DNA of 30,101 nucleotides, taken from contig NZ_JAPJNQ010000019.1 in assembly GCF_030826625.1 (NCBI RefSeq), positions 1 through 30,101 on the forward strand, read 5' to 3'. Every line of letters starts with the position of its first letter. Positions within the stretch are counted from its first letter, which is position 1. Below, one piece after another: positions 15,018 through 22,974 of the stretch. The DNA is from Corynebacterium sp. (GTDB taxonomy: Bacteria; Actinomycetota; Actinomycetes; Mycobacteriales; Mycobacteriaceae). The notes beneath the pieces are model-generated. The model saw only the letters and a list, made by a program, of their open reading frames with translations. It searched no databases and was not told the DNA's origin. The position numbers and the translations under genes were made by a program.

Positions 15018-18000
15018 ACTGAAAATCCCGCGAACGCACCGCAAGCAACTCACTGATTTCTAGCGGTTCCAGCCGGTCAGCCACCACCGTGGCTGCCCCG
15101 CTCGCATTTTGCACTATCCCGCGCACCACCAAAGCTTTGGCGGTGCGCGCTAGTCTTTTCTGCCTCTTCCACAACCCCGGCGAAATCATCACGTTGATCA
15201 ACCCGGTTTCGTCTTCCATTCCCAAAAACGTCGCCCCGCTCGCGGTGTTCGGGCGTTGCCGGTGGGTAATCATGCCTGCCACACGGATGCGTTTACCATC
15301 CGTAACCCGCAACAAATCCGCAGCACGCAGCACCTGTTGGCCTGCCAACGCATGCCGCAGCAACTCCATCGGCTGGGTATCTGGGGTTACTCCGGTGGTG
15401 GCAAGATCTGCCACCAGCATTTCAAAACCACTCATGCCGGGAAGTGCCGGAGCCGTAATCGCAGAAAGCCCCGGCAGCATACCCGGCTGTTCGGTAGCAG
15501 CCACACCGGCCACCCATTGTGCTTGCCGACGATCCAGCCCTAGTATTTCCAATGCCCCAGCGCGCGCAAGGGCTTCAATTTCGTTCACGGATGCCCCGGT
15601 TCGGCGCACCAGATCTGCAACCGAAGAATGCCGGTGCAACTGATCTTGAGCTGTAACAATGGCAGTAGCGGTTTTCGTCGACAAGCCTTTGACTGAACCA
15701 AGCCCCAAACGAATGGCACCTTCAGTCACGCTAGCTTCAACTTGCGAATTCAACACCGAAACCGGCAAGATTTTCACCCCGTGGCGCCGAGCATCCTGAA
15801 TCAGAGACTGCGGAGAATAAAAACCCATCGGCTGGGCGCGCAGCAGCCCGACGCAGAACTCCGCTGGGTAGTAGCACTTGAACCAGGCGGAGAAAAACAC
15901 CAGTGAGGCAAAAGACTGCGAATGCGATTCCGGAAACCCATAAGCGGCAAACGCGACGATCTTTGACCACAGCTTATAGGCTATTTCTGTCTCGATCTGG
16001 TTGGTTTCCCAACATCCGCGCAAAAAGCGTTCTTGCAGCGCAGCCATGCGCTCAGGTGAGCGCTTCGATCCCATCGCCCGGCGAAGATCATCGGCTTCTG
16101 CCCCACTAAAGCCAGCCGCGTCGACGGCAATGTGCATCAATTGTTCCTGAAATAAGGGGATGCCCAGGGTTTTCGCCAAAGCTTTTTCCAGCACAGGGTG
16201 GTCATAGGTGACCTTTTCCAGACCATCCCGCCGCCGCAAGTACGGGTGCACGGAACCTCCTTGGATCGGCCCAGGGCGAATCAGGGCGACTTCCACCACT
16301 AAATCGAAAAAACAGCGAGGCTTTAGCCGCGGCAAGGTGTTCAACTGCGCACGTGATTCCACCTGAAATACGCCCACGGCATCAGCCCGGCACAGCATGT
16401 CATAAACATTCTGGTCTGCCAGGTCGATTTCCCAAAGATTCACGGTATGCCCGTGTTGTTCCTGCACCAGGTCAATCATGTGGTGCAAAGCTTCCAGCAT
16501 GCCCAGCCCCAGCAAGTCGAATTTCACCAAACCTGCGCCCGCGCAGCTGTCTTTATCCCATTGCACGACGCTGCGGCCTTCCATCGCCGCCCACTGCGTG
16601 GGCACCACGTCGGTGACTGGCCGGTCGCACAAAACCATACCCCCGGAATGAATCCCCAAATGGCGTGGTTGTCCTAGGAATTGCTCAGAAAGACCCACCA
16701 CATTATCCGGAGGCTCTGTTTTGCCTTGCGCCCAGTTATCGGCAGCACCTTGGGGGAACCCCAGCGCACGAGCAGCATCACGAACCGCGCCTTTCCGGCG
16801 GTAGGTAATCACATTAGCCACCTGCGCAGCACGGTCACGCCCGTAAGTGGCATAGACGTATTGGATGACTTCTTCCCTGCGAGTGGATTCAATATCAAGG
16901 TCGATATCCGGTGGACCATCGCGGTCTGCCGACAAGAAGCGTTCGAATAGCAGCTGTGCACTGATTGGTTCCGCGTTGGTGATCCCCAGGCTAAAACACA
17001 CCACAGAATTAGCTGCCGATCCCCTGCCCTGGGCCAAGATATTCTGTTTCACACAGAAATCGACGATATCCATCACGATCAAAAAATAGCCAGGAAACCC
17101 CAGTTTCTCGATAACCCTGAGCTCATGCGCAATCTGGTTTTTAGCTTTCTGATAAATCTGTTCCGGATACGCCTGGTAGCGTTGCCGGGCCCGCTCAAAG
17201 GTCAGCTGCCTTAGCCAGCTCATTTCAGTTTCTCCGTCAGGCACAGCAAAATGCGGTAAGCGCGGAGCCACGATATCCCAACTAAAAGCACATTCTGCAG
17301 CGATATCGACGGTTTCTTGCAGCAGCTGTTCCCGCCCCGGAGCTAAACGCAGCATGCCTCGGCCATCACGCAACCACTGTGCCCCCATCGGGTGAGTGTG
17401 CCAACTGGCTGTGTCCAGTGATTCGCGCTGCGCCAACGCGGCTTTGGCACTAGCTAGACGAGTTTCTTTACGGGTAGCAGCATGTGGGCTAGCGCTGATG
17501 ATGGCACGAAGGCACGGCCTTCTCTGCGTAGTTTCCCCGTTGGTTCGACGTACTTCCAGACCTTGTGCGGCAGCTACTTGCATCGAATTCTCAGATTCTG
17601 GAGTTTTCACCGCCACAGCAGCGGAATCTAGAGCAGCAAAGTGATCAGCATCTTCCGGCAATAACTTAGATTCATAGTGCAGAACCAAGCTGTCTATTCC
17701 GAAGCATTCGATCAAGGTATCGAGCATGCTGAGCCAAGAATAGTCCACGAGAATATAGCATTGCCCGGCCAATTGCTTCGCCAAAGATTCCAAGCTTGGA
17801 TACCGCGGGCGCCGATCATCACTAGCCATATGCGCAGCCGCCATCACCCGAGACAACAACCGGTAGCCTTCCGGGGTGCGCGCCAGCACGGTAAGACTGC
17901 CATGGTCCAGGCTCAACCGGGCACCAAACACCGTCGGCAAGCCCATTTTAGCTGCGGCTTCAGCAAAGACGATGGAACCATAAAAGCCGTCGTGATCGCA

Positions 18001-18264
18001 GATTCCCAACGCGGTCAGCCCCAATTGACAGGCACGTTCCACCAGGGCTTCTGGATCCGAAGCCCCCGCAAGGAAACTATAGGAGCTCACCGCAGTTAAT
18101 TCCGCAAAGGCGGGGCCGTCGGCAAGCTTATATCCTGCAGAATCTTGCGAGGTAGAGACAATATCAGCATTTGCGGGCAGCGATACGGGGGTAGGCACCG
18201 GCCGCCCGGATAAGATCCTTTCCAAACGAGACCATGACAGCCCCGCACCACCGTTGAAATTCAT
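15016..18264 (-). CDS. dnaE2: Error-prone DNA polymerase III alpha subunit DnaE2
   Basis: A 1082-residue translesion polymerase acting with ImuA' and ImuB at damaged replication forks. It has an N-terminal PHP domain (ICDHDGFYG), the C-family palm with PDIDLDIESTRREE carrying the two paired catalytic aspartates, the helix-hairpin-helix region and a C-terminal OB fold (RVAGMITHRQRPNTASGATFLGMEDETG). DnaE2 features such as LGIHSGGMVLCDRP and GRGSAANSVVCFSLGI are clear. Start ATG 18264 (MNFNGGAGLSWSRLE) is preferred to an in-frame ATG 28 codons upstream, which would add an unrelated hydrophobic stretch. The first PHP motif reads AELTAVSSYSF where relatives carry His-x-His, so PHP metal binding is probably lost. 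It is divergent from metQ, with CGAAC-type sequences upstream that may bind LexA. Confidence 0.93.
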   Translation of the reverse strand: MNFNGGAGLSWSRLERILSGRPVPTPVSLPANADIVSTSQDSAGYKLADGPAFAELTAVSSYSFLAGASDPEALVERACQLGLTALGICDHDGFYGSIVFAEAAAKMGLPTVFGARLSLDHGSLTVLARTPEGYRLLSRVMAAAHMASDDRRPRYPSLESLAKQLAGQCYILVDYSWLSMLDTLIECFGIDSLVLHYESKLLPEDADHFAALDSAAVAVKTPESENSMQVAAAQGLEVRRTNGETTQRRPCLRAIISASPHAATRKETRLASAKAALAQRESLDTASWHTHPMGAQWLRDGRGMLRLAPGREQLLQETVDIAAECAFSWDIVAPRLPHFAVPDGETEMSWLRQLTFERARQRYQAYPEQIYQKAKNQIAHELRVIEKLGFPGYFLIVMDIVDFCVKQNILAQGRGSAANSVVCFSLGITNAEPISAQLLFERFLSADRDGPPDIDLDIESTRREEVIQYVYATYGRDRAAQVANVITYRRKGAVRDAARALGFPQGAADNWAQGKTEPPDNVVGLSEQFLGQPRHLGIHSGGMVLCDRPVTDVVPTQWAAMEGRSVVQWDKDSCAGAGLVKFDLLGLGMLEALHHMIDLVQEQHGHTVNLWEIDLADQNVYDMLCRADAVGVFQVESRAQLNTLPRLKPRCFFDLVVEVALIRPGPIQGGSVHPYLRRRDGLEKVTYDHPVLEKALAKTLGIPLFQEQLMHIAVDAAGFSGAEADDLRRAMGSKRSPERMAALQERFLRGCWETNQIETEIAYKLWSKIVAFAAYGFPESHSQSFASLVFFSAWFKCYYPAEFCVGLLRAQPMGFYSPQSLIQDARRHGVKILPVSVLNSQVEASVTEGAIRLGLGSVKGLSTKTATAIVTAQDQLHRHSSVADLVRRTGASVNEIEALARAGALEILGLDRRQAQWVAGVAATEQPGMLPGLSAITAPALPGMSGFEMLVADLATTGVTPDTQPMELLRHALAGQQVLRAADLLRVTDGKRIRVAGMITHRQRPNTASGATFLGMEDETGLINVMISPGLWKRQKRLARTAKALVVRGIVQNASGAATVVADRLEPLEISELLAVRSRDFQ

Positions 18265-18286
18265 GAGTGCAACCCTACACAGAAAC

Positions 18287-18302
18287 CCGAACATATGCGT
18301 AT
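18287..18302. promoter_or_regulatory. Weak candidate LexA (SOS) site upstream of dnaE2
   Basis: CCGAAC-ATAT-GCGTAT keeps the left half of the actinobacterial SOS box TCGAAC-N4-GTTCGA almost intact but has a poor right half. A second left half, TCGAAC, occurs at about 18309. DnaE2 genes are SOS-induced in actinobacteria, which is the main reason to consider these sites. Confidence 0.25.
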
Positions 18303-18348
18303 ATATTTTCGAACAAAGCAAAATCCAGACGCCCCATAACAGCGGCAT

Positions 18349-18377
18349 TTGAACAAAAATGTAGACAAAGCTGTACA
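18349..18377 (+). promoter_or_regulatory. metQNI promoter with McbR-like operator
   Basis: A -35-like TTGAAC at 18349-18354 and a -10-like TGTACA at 18372-18377 are spaced by 17 bases. TAGAC at 18362-18366, six bases, then GTACA at 18373-18377 matches the Corynebacterium McbR site TAGAC-N6-GTCTA in 8 of 10 positions and covers the -10. McbR is known to repress sulfur amino-acid genes, including metQNI, in C. glutamicum. Confidence 0.5.
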
Positions 18378-18480
18378 GTGTCTGCTAGATTCCACGTCAT
18401 TGCATCCGCATACACCAAGGGCCAAACACTGAGGGCCAAAACTGCATGCTGGAAACTCCCATGAAAGGACCCCACAAGCT

Positions 18481-19386
18481 ATGAAGATCCGTCGCATTAT
18501 TGCAGGCAGCACCGCTGCACTGACCGCAGCCACCCTGGTTGCCTGCTCCAGCGATGACTCCGCCAATTCCGCTAACGGTGAAGGCGGATACTCCAAAGAC
18601 GACACCATCGTTATCGGCACCACCGATGCTTCGATGCCATCGTGGGCAGTATTCGAAGAAGTCGCGGAAGAGCACGGCTTCAACATCGATCTGCGCAACT
18701 TCGCGGAATACTCCACCCCCAACCCTGCGCTAACCCAGGGCGAACTGGATACCAACAAATTCCAGCACCTGATGTACTTGGCGCAGCACAACATTGGCTC
18801 CGGCGATGACCTGGCGCCACTGGTTTCCACAGAGATCTACCCATTGGGCCTGTACTGGAAGGACGCCGAAAAGCTCGACGTCAAGGAGATCGAAGGCGAA
18901 GAAATCGCCATCCCGAACGACACCGTGAACCAGGGCCGCGCACTGTTGCTGCTGCAAGAAGCTGGCTTGATCAAGCTGACCGGCGATTCCAAGTACACCC
19001 CAACCCCGGCTGATATCGACAAAGACGCTTCCAAGGTCACCGTCACCCCAATCGACGCTGCCCAGACCGCACGTCTGTACGGCGAAGGCCGCCCTGCTGT
19101 GATCAACAACTCCTTCCTGGAGAAGGCCAACATTGATCCAAAGGAAGCCATCTTCGAAGATGATCCAAATGGTGAAGGCGCCGAGCCATACATCAACCTA
19201 TGGGCCGTGCGTGCCGACGACGTCGACGACGCTGTACTGAACGAACTGGCAGAACTGTGGCACGACGAACGCGTCGCAGAAGCTGTACGCGAAGAATCCG
19301 GCGGCACCGCCGTGCAAATCAAGCGTTCACGCGCAGAACTGCAAGAGATCCTGGACAAGCTGGAAGAGGAACTACAGCAAGGCTAA
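18481..19386 (+). CDS. metQ: Methionine ABC transporter substrate-binding lipoprotein MetQ
   Basis: A 301-residue NlpA-family lipoprotein that binds methionine on the outer face of the membrane and delivers it to MetNI. The signal peptide ends in lipobox LVAC (Cys22). Family landmarks are IVIGTTDASMPSWAVF, NPALTQGELDTNKFQHLMYL, EIYPLGLYW, EIAIPNDTVNQGRALLLLQEAGLI, and PAVINNSFLEKANIDP. A GAAAGGA lies about 11 bases before ATG 18481. It is followed, across a terminator-like hairpin, by metN and metI, and is divergent from dnaE2, an arrangement also found in C. glutamicum as I recall it. Other oligopeptide or D-methionine specificity cannot be excluded. Confidence 0.93.
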   Translation: MKIRRIIAGSTAALTAATLVACSSDDSANSANGEGGYSKDDTIVIGTTDASMPSWAVFEEVAEEHGFNIDLRNFAEYSTPNPALTQGELDTNKFQHLMYLAQHNIGSGDDLAPLVSTEIYPLGLYWKDAEKLDVKEIEGEEIAIPNDTVNQGRALLLLQEAGLIKLTGDSKYTPTPADIDKDASKVTVTPIDAAQTARLYGEGRPAVINNSFLEKANIDPKEAIFEDDPNGEGAEPYINLWAVRADDVDDAVLNELAELWHDERVAEAVREESGGTAVQIKRSRAELQEILDKLEEELQQG

Positions 19387-19441
19387 TTCGGAGCACATTC
19401 GGGACTCATCCGAATATTTCCGACCAGGCTAGTAACGAAAT

Positions 19442-19481
19442 ACGCTTAGTCACGGCTAACATAGCTGCGACTAAGCGTTTT
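19442..19481 (+). terminator. Intrinsic terminator or attenuator between metQ and metN
   Basis: ACGCTTAGTC (19442-19451) pairs perfectly with GACTAAGCGT (19469-19478), with a nested GCTA-ACA-TAGC hairpin (19455-19465) in the loop, followed by TTTT. A weaker stem, ATTCGG/CCGAAT at 19397-19415, precedes it. It would lower metNI expression relative to metQ, matching the need for excess binding protein. Confidence 0.6.
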
Positions 19482-19495
19482 CCGTCTAAGAAGAA

Positions 19496-19540
19496 ATGAT
19501 GGTTTTTCGTGGTAAAACACTCGGGCCAAGGCCCTGCTAG
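19496..19540 (+). other. Possible 14-codon leader ORF overlapping the metN start
   Basis: ATG ATG at 19496-19501, preceded by AAGAAG, opens a 14-codon frame encoding MMVFRGKTLGPRPC and ends at TAG 19538-19540, out of frame with metN (19509). It could couple metN translation to a leader or be chance; alternatively a small indel could hide a longer metN N-terminus. Confidence 0.25.
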
Positions 19541-20585
19541 CGGAAGTGGCGAACGCCGCGGCACCCGCATCGAATTCACCAACGTCGAGAAGGTCTTTGA
19601 GAGCAAGAAGAAAGGCTCTGCGAAGGTCACCGCCGTCGACGATGTCACTTTGACTGTTGAGTCCGGTGAAGTCATCGGCATCATCGGCTATTCCGGCGCG
19701 GGTAAATCCACCCTGGTGCGCCTGATCAACGGCCTAGATTCACCTACTTCCGGTTCGTTAAAACTCGACGGCACAGAGATCGTCGGCATGTCGGAAGCGA
19801 AAATGCGCGGATTACGCCGCAATATCGGGATGATCTTCCAGCAATTCAACCTGTTTAATTCCCGTACCGCAGCCGCAAATATCGAGTTCCCACTGAAGCT
19901 CGCCGGTATCGCAAAAGCCGAACGCAAAAAACGCGTGCAAGAGCTGCTCGAATTCGTCGGTCTTGGCGAACGTGGCAACTCCTACCCCGAGCAGCTATCC
20001 GGCGGACAGAAACAGCGCGTCGGCATTGCCCGCGCCCTGGCGACAAACCCGTCGCTGTTGCTAGCCGACGAAGCCACCTCCGCACTCGACCCAGAAACCA
20101 CCCAGGAGATCCTGGATGTGCTGCGTAAGGTCAACCAAGAATTCGGAATCACCATCGTAGTGATTACCCACGAAATGGAAGTCGTGCGCTCCATCGCGGA
20201 TAAAGTCGCGGTGATGGAAAACGGCTCCGTCGTGGAATACGGCGAGATTTACGAAGTATTTTCTGCGCCGAAAACGGACGTCGCCAAGCGATTCGTCGCT
20301 ACTGCCCTGCGCAATGAACCGGACTCTATCGAAGCCGATGACCTACTGGCCCACGACGGGCGCTTGTTCACCATCGAGCTGACCGAAAACTCCGGGTTCT
20401 TTGAAGCCGCCGCCGCGCTACGTTCAGCAGGTGGTTCCATCAATATCGTGCATGGTGGCGTCACCACCCTGCAGCAGCAGTCCTTCGGCAAGATGACTGT
20501 GCGTCTCAACGGCTCTGATGACACCATCGATGAGTTCTACCGCACCCTATCCCAGCGCACCCACATTGAGGAGATTAAGCGATGA
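19509..20585 (+). CDS. metN: Methionine ABC transporter ATP-binding protein MetN
   Basis: A 358-residue ABC ATPase that powers methionine import with MetI. Visible motifs are Walker A GYSGAGKST (60-68), Q-loop at Gln111, signature LSGGQ (163-167), Walker B LLLADEA (183-189) and the switch His221. The C-terminal region, about 285-350, is the NIL domain that mediates trans-inhibition by methionine. Start GTG 19509 is the only start-type codon before the conserved GTRIEFTNVEKVF other than the following GTA, but its ribosome site is poor. A better-placed ATGATG at 19496-19501 opens a 14-codon frame that runs over this start and ends at 19540. The gene overlaps metI by ATGA. Confidence 0.92.
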   Translation: MVKHSGQGPASGSGERRGTRIEFTNVEKVFESKKKGSAKVTAVDDVTLTVESGEVIGIIGYSGAGKSTLVRLINGLDSPTSGSLKLDGTEIVGMSEAKMRGLRRNIGMIFQQFNLFNSRTAAANIEFPLKLAGIAKAERKKRVQELLEFVGLGERGNSYPEQLSGGQKQRVGIARALATNPSLLLADEATSALDPETTQEILDVLRKVNQEFGITIVVITHEMEVVRSIADKVAVMENGSVVEYGEIYEVFSAPKTDVAKRFVATALRNEPDSIEADDLLAHDGRLFTIELTENSGFFEAAAALRSAGGSINIVHGGVTTLQQQSFGKMTVRLNGSDDTIDEFYRTLSQRTHIEEIKR

Positions 20586-21256
20586 TTTCCGCAGCTGATA
20601 CCAACTGGGACCGCCTGGGCCCCATGTTTTCCGACGCAATCGTCGACACAGTGGTCATGGTTGCTTTCGCCATGGCCGTCGGCGGCATCCTCGGCCTGGT
20701 CACCGGCGTTTTCCTGTTCACCACCCGCGAAAATGGGATCCTGCAGAATAAATTCTTCTACACGGTCCTGAACATTCTGGTGAACTTCGTCCGCCCAATC
20801 CCGTTCATCATTTTGCTGGCGTTGCTACAACCAGTGACTGTGGGAGTGATCGGCTCCTCCATCGGCCGCGAACCCGCGGCATTTGTGATGGGGATTGCCG
20901 CCACCTTCGCGGTTGCGCGTATCGTCGAACAGAACTTGGTGGCGATTGACCCAGGCATTATCGAAGCCGCCCGCGCAATGGGTGCTGGCCCGTGGCGGAT
21001 CATCACGCGCGTGATCCTGCCAGAAGCCCTGGGGCCATTGGTCCTGGGTTACACCTTCATCTTCATCGCGATCGTCGACATGTCCGCGATGGCCGGCTAC
21101 GTCGGTGGTGGCGGTTTGGGCGATTTCGCCATCGTCTACGGACACCGCGCCTTCAACTACGAGGTCACGCTGGTTGCTACTGCCGTGATCATCCTGATGG
21201 TGCAGGCCGCGCAGTTCTTCGGCAACTGGTTGTCCAAAAAGATCATGCGGCGCTAG
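20582..21256 (+). CDS. metI: Methionine ABC transporter permease MetI
   Basis: A 224-residue inner-membrane permease with five or so hydrophobic segments. The cytoplasmic coupling loop (EAA motif) reads EAARAMGAGPWRIITRVILPEA, and the region VRPIPFIILLALLQP and YVGGGGLGDFAIVYGHRAFNYEV is diagnostic of MetI. The start ATG 20582 overlaps the metN stop (ATGA), so the two are translationally coupled. A strong terminator follows at 21309-21334, ending the operon. Confidence 0.95.
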   Translation: MISAADTNWDRLGPMFSDAIVDTVVMVAFAMAVGGILGLVTGVFLFTTRENGILQNKFFYTVLNILVNFVRPIPFIILLALLQPVTVGVIGSSIGREPAAFVMGIAATFAVARIVEQNLVAIDPGIIEAARAMGAGPWRIITRVILPEALGPLVLGYTFIFIAIVDMSAMAGYVGGGGLGDFAIVYGHRAFNYEVTLVATAVIILMVQAAQFFGNWLSKKIMRR

Positions 21257-21308
21257 ATCACTGGCGTTAGATCATGCACCGCTAGTGTCCGCCCCTTTAC
21301 TACCGCCC

Positions 21309-21334
21309 AGCCCGGCTTAATCGCCGGGCTTTTT
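21309..21334 (+). terminator. Intrinsic terminator of the metQNI operon
   Basis: AGCCCGGC (21309-21316) and GCCGGGCT (21323-21330) form a perfect 8-bp GC-rich stem with a 6-base loop, followed by TTTT. It lies 52 bases after the metI stop and before the convergent acr3 stop. Confidence 0.85.
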
Positions 21335-21374
21335 CCATACGAACAGCACGTCATTAAACACAACTGCAGTCAGG

Positions 21375-22463
21375 TTACTGTCCGGTAGTCGGCGTGGTCA
21401 TACCCGGCAAGGTTGCGTCACCAGGGAAAAGCCTTGGCCCAACCCACAACATGACGTAAACCAACCCGACAAGCACAGGAATCTCGACCATCGGACCTAT
21501 TGTTCCAGCTAACGCTTGTGCGGAATGCGCTCCGAAAGTACCGATGGATACGGCAATAGCCAATTCGAAATTATTTCCGGCAGCTGTAAACGACACCGAC
21601 GAAGACTGCGCATAATTCATCCCCACCAGTTTTGAAACAACCAACGACACAGCAAACATCCCAACAAAATAAAGCAGCAATGGGACGGCTACACGAACTA
21701 CTGCCGTTGGTTGCGCTGCAATGTGTTCACCCTGCAGGGAAAACAATAAAACGATGGTGTACAACAGCCCAAGCAGCGCCAATGGTGAAATAGCTGGCAA
21801 AAATTTCGTTTCATACCACTGCCGCCCTTTAATATTTTCTCCCACACCCCGGGACAAAGCACCAGCAACCAGAGGCACTCCGAGGAACACCAACACAGAA
21901 CTCACGATGGTCCAGAAGGAAAACTCCACTTCGCTGGCACCCAGCCCCAACCATTGGGGTAATACTTGCAGATAAAACCAGCCAAGCAGCCCGAACATAA
22001 GTACCTGAAATACAGAGTTAATAGCCACCAAAACAGCTGTAGCTTCCCGGTCACCACAGGATAGATCTGACCACACCAGCACCATTGCAATGCACCTGGC
22101 CAAGCCAACGATGATTAATCCAGTACGAAGTTCCGGCTGATCAGGTAAGAAAAACCACGCCAATGCAAACATGAAGGCTGGCCCCACCAGCCAATTAAGC
22201 ACGATTGATACTGTCATCAACCGCTTATCTGCAACGATCTTGCGGGTTTTATCGTAACGAACTTTCGCTAGAGGCGGGTACATCATCACCAGCAAACCGA
22301 GTGTAATAGGCAAAGAAATACCACCTACTTCTAGCCGCGCCAGCGTTTCTCCGATTCCCGGCATCGTGCGCCCCAGGAGTAGTCCAACACCCATCGCGAC
22401 GAGGATCCATACCGGTAAAAATCGATTCAACCAGGACATACGCGGACGTTGGGCAACGGTCAT
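21375..22463 (-). CDS. acr3: Arsenite efflux transporter ACR3
   Basis: A 362-residue bile/arsenite/riboflavin-transporter-superfamily protein with ten hydrophobic segments that exports As(III) across the cytoplasmic membrane. The key cysteine is in GLARCIAMVLVWSDL (Cys124 from this start) and the conserved glutamate in GNNFELAIAVSIGTFG. ATG 22463 is chosen over an in-frame ATG six codons upstream because AAGGAGT ends 4 bases before it. It is divergent from arsR with two tandem ArsR-type dyads between them. Antimonite transport is possible in the family but cannot be judged here. Confidence 0.95.
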   Translation of the reverse strand: MTVAQRPRMSWLNRFLPVWILVAMGVGLLLGRTMPGIGETLARLEVGGISLPITLGLLVMMYPPLAKVRYDKTRKIVADKRLMTVSIVLNWLVGPAFMFALAWFFLPDQPELRTGLIIVGLARCIAMVLVWSDLSCGDREATAVLVAINSVFQVLMFGLLGWFYLQVLPQWLGLGASEVEFSFWTIVSSVLVFLGVPLVAGALSRGVGENIKGRQWYETKFLPAISPLALLGLLYTIVLLFSLQGEHIAAQPTAVVRVAVPLLLYFVGMFAVSLVVSKLVGMNYAQSSSVSFTAAGNNFELAIAVSIGTFGAHSAQALAGTIGPMVEIPVLVGLVYVMLWVGPRLFPGDATLPGMTTPTTGQ

Positions 22464-22511
22464 AAAACTCCTTAAAAACAATTCTGAACATCAAGCCAGA
22501 ATCCTAAACTT

Positions 22512-22554
22512 ATATCGATAGCTATCAATATTTTATATCGATAGCCGTCAATAT
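22512..22554. promoter_or_regulatory. Tandem ArsR operators in the acr3/arsR divergent promoter
   Basis: Two related 20-bp sites, 22512-22531 and 22535-22554, both begin ATATCGATAG and end CAATAT, centre to centre 23 bp. The first is a near-perfect dyad (9 of 10 pairs); the second is degenerate in its right arm. Such AT-rich dyads ahead of divergent arsR and acr3 genes are typical ArsR/SmtB-family operators. The second site abuts the -10 of arsR. Confidence 0.75.
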
Positions 22555-22567
22555 AAAATAGTTGTTA
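22554..22567 (+). promoter_or_regulatory. arsR -10 element of a probably leaderless promoter
   Basis: TAAAAT at 22554-22559 is followed by seven bases and then the arsR ATG at 22567, so the transcript would start at or next to the start codon. No ribosome site is present upstream. Leaderless mRNAs are common in corynebacteria. Confidence 0.55.
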
Positions 22568-22914
22568 TGACCTCCCCAGAGACTCTCCCGCTGACTGATC
22601 TCACCTCCTGTTGTTCCCTGGGATCTGGCCTTTTGACCAAAAGTGAAGCTGAACGCTATTCCATTCTGTTCACAGCGCTGTCCGATCCCACCCGCCTACG
22701 ATTGCTCTCGCGGCTAGCTGCGGAGGGATGCGAACCAGTTAGCGTCGCAGAGTTAACAGAATTATCAGGGTTGAGCCAACCTACCGTATCCCATCATTTA
22801 GCACGCTTAACCGAGGTCGGCTTATTGACCAAGGTACGAATCGGCCGTACGGTCACCCACCGCGTGCGTCCACAGCTTTTCGCAGAACTACGTACCGTCC
22901 TGCAGATCGGATAG
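22567..22914 (+). CDS. arsR: Arsenic-responsive repressor ArsR (ArsR/SmtB family)
   Basis: A 115-residue winged-helix repressor. The DNA-recognition region is SVAELTELSGLSQPTVSHHLARLTEVGLL. The As(III)-sensing thiols are Cys15 and Cys16 (DLTSCCSLG) and Cys55 (AAEGCEPV), exactly the arrangement described for C. glutamicum ArsR, in place of the classical ELCVCDL motif in the recognition helix. It would repress itself and acr3 until arsenite binds. It is divergent from acr3 and followed by arsO 60 bases downstream. Confidence 0.95.
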   Translation: MTSPETLPLTDLTSCCSLGSGLLTKSEAERYSILFTALSDPTRLRLLSRLAAEGCEPVSVAELTELSGLSQPTVSHHLARLTEVGLLTKVRIGRTVTHRVRPQLFAELRTVLQIG

Positions 22915-22974
22915 AACTAAGCAAACAGCAACGGCGACACGATGGAAGGCAAGACAGCGCAAGGGACAAAATCT

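Noticed and set aside
18265..18348. 28-codon N-terminal extension of dnaE2
   Set aside because: Hydrophobic, Cys-rich residues unlike any DnaE2 N-terminus, and it would run through the candidate regulatory sequences; ATG 18264 is a better start.
18345..18366. A third LexA box at TTGAACAAAAATGTAGA
   Set aside because: The half-sites are four bases apart in the wrong register and better explained as the metQ -35 and McbR-like site.
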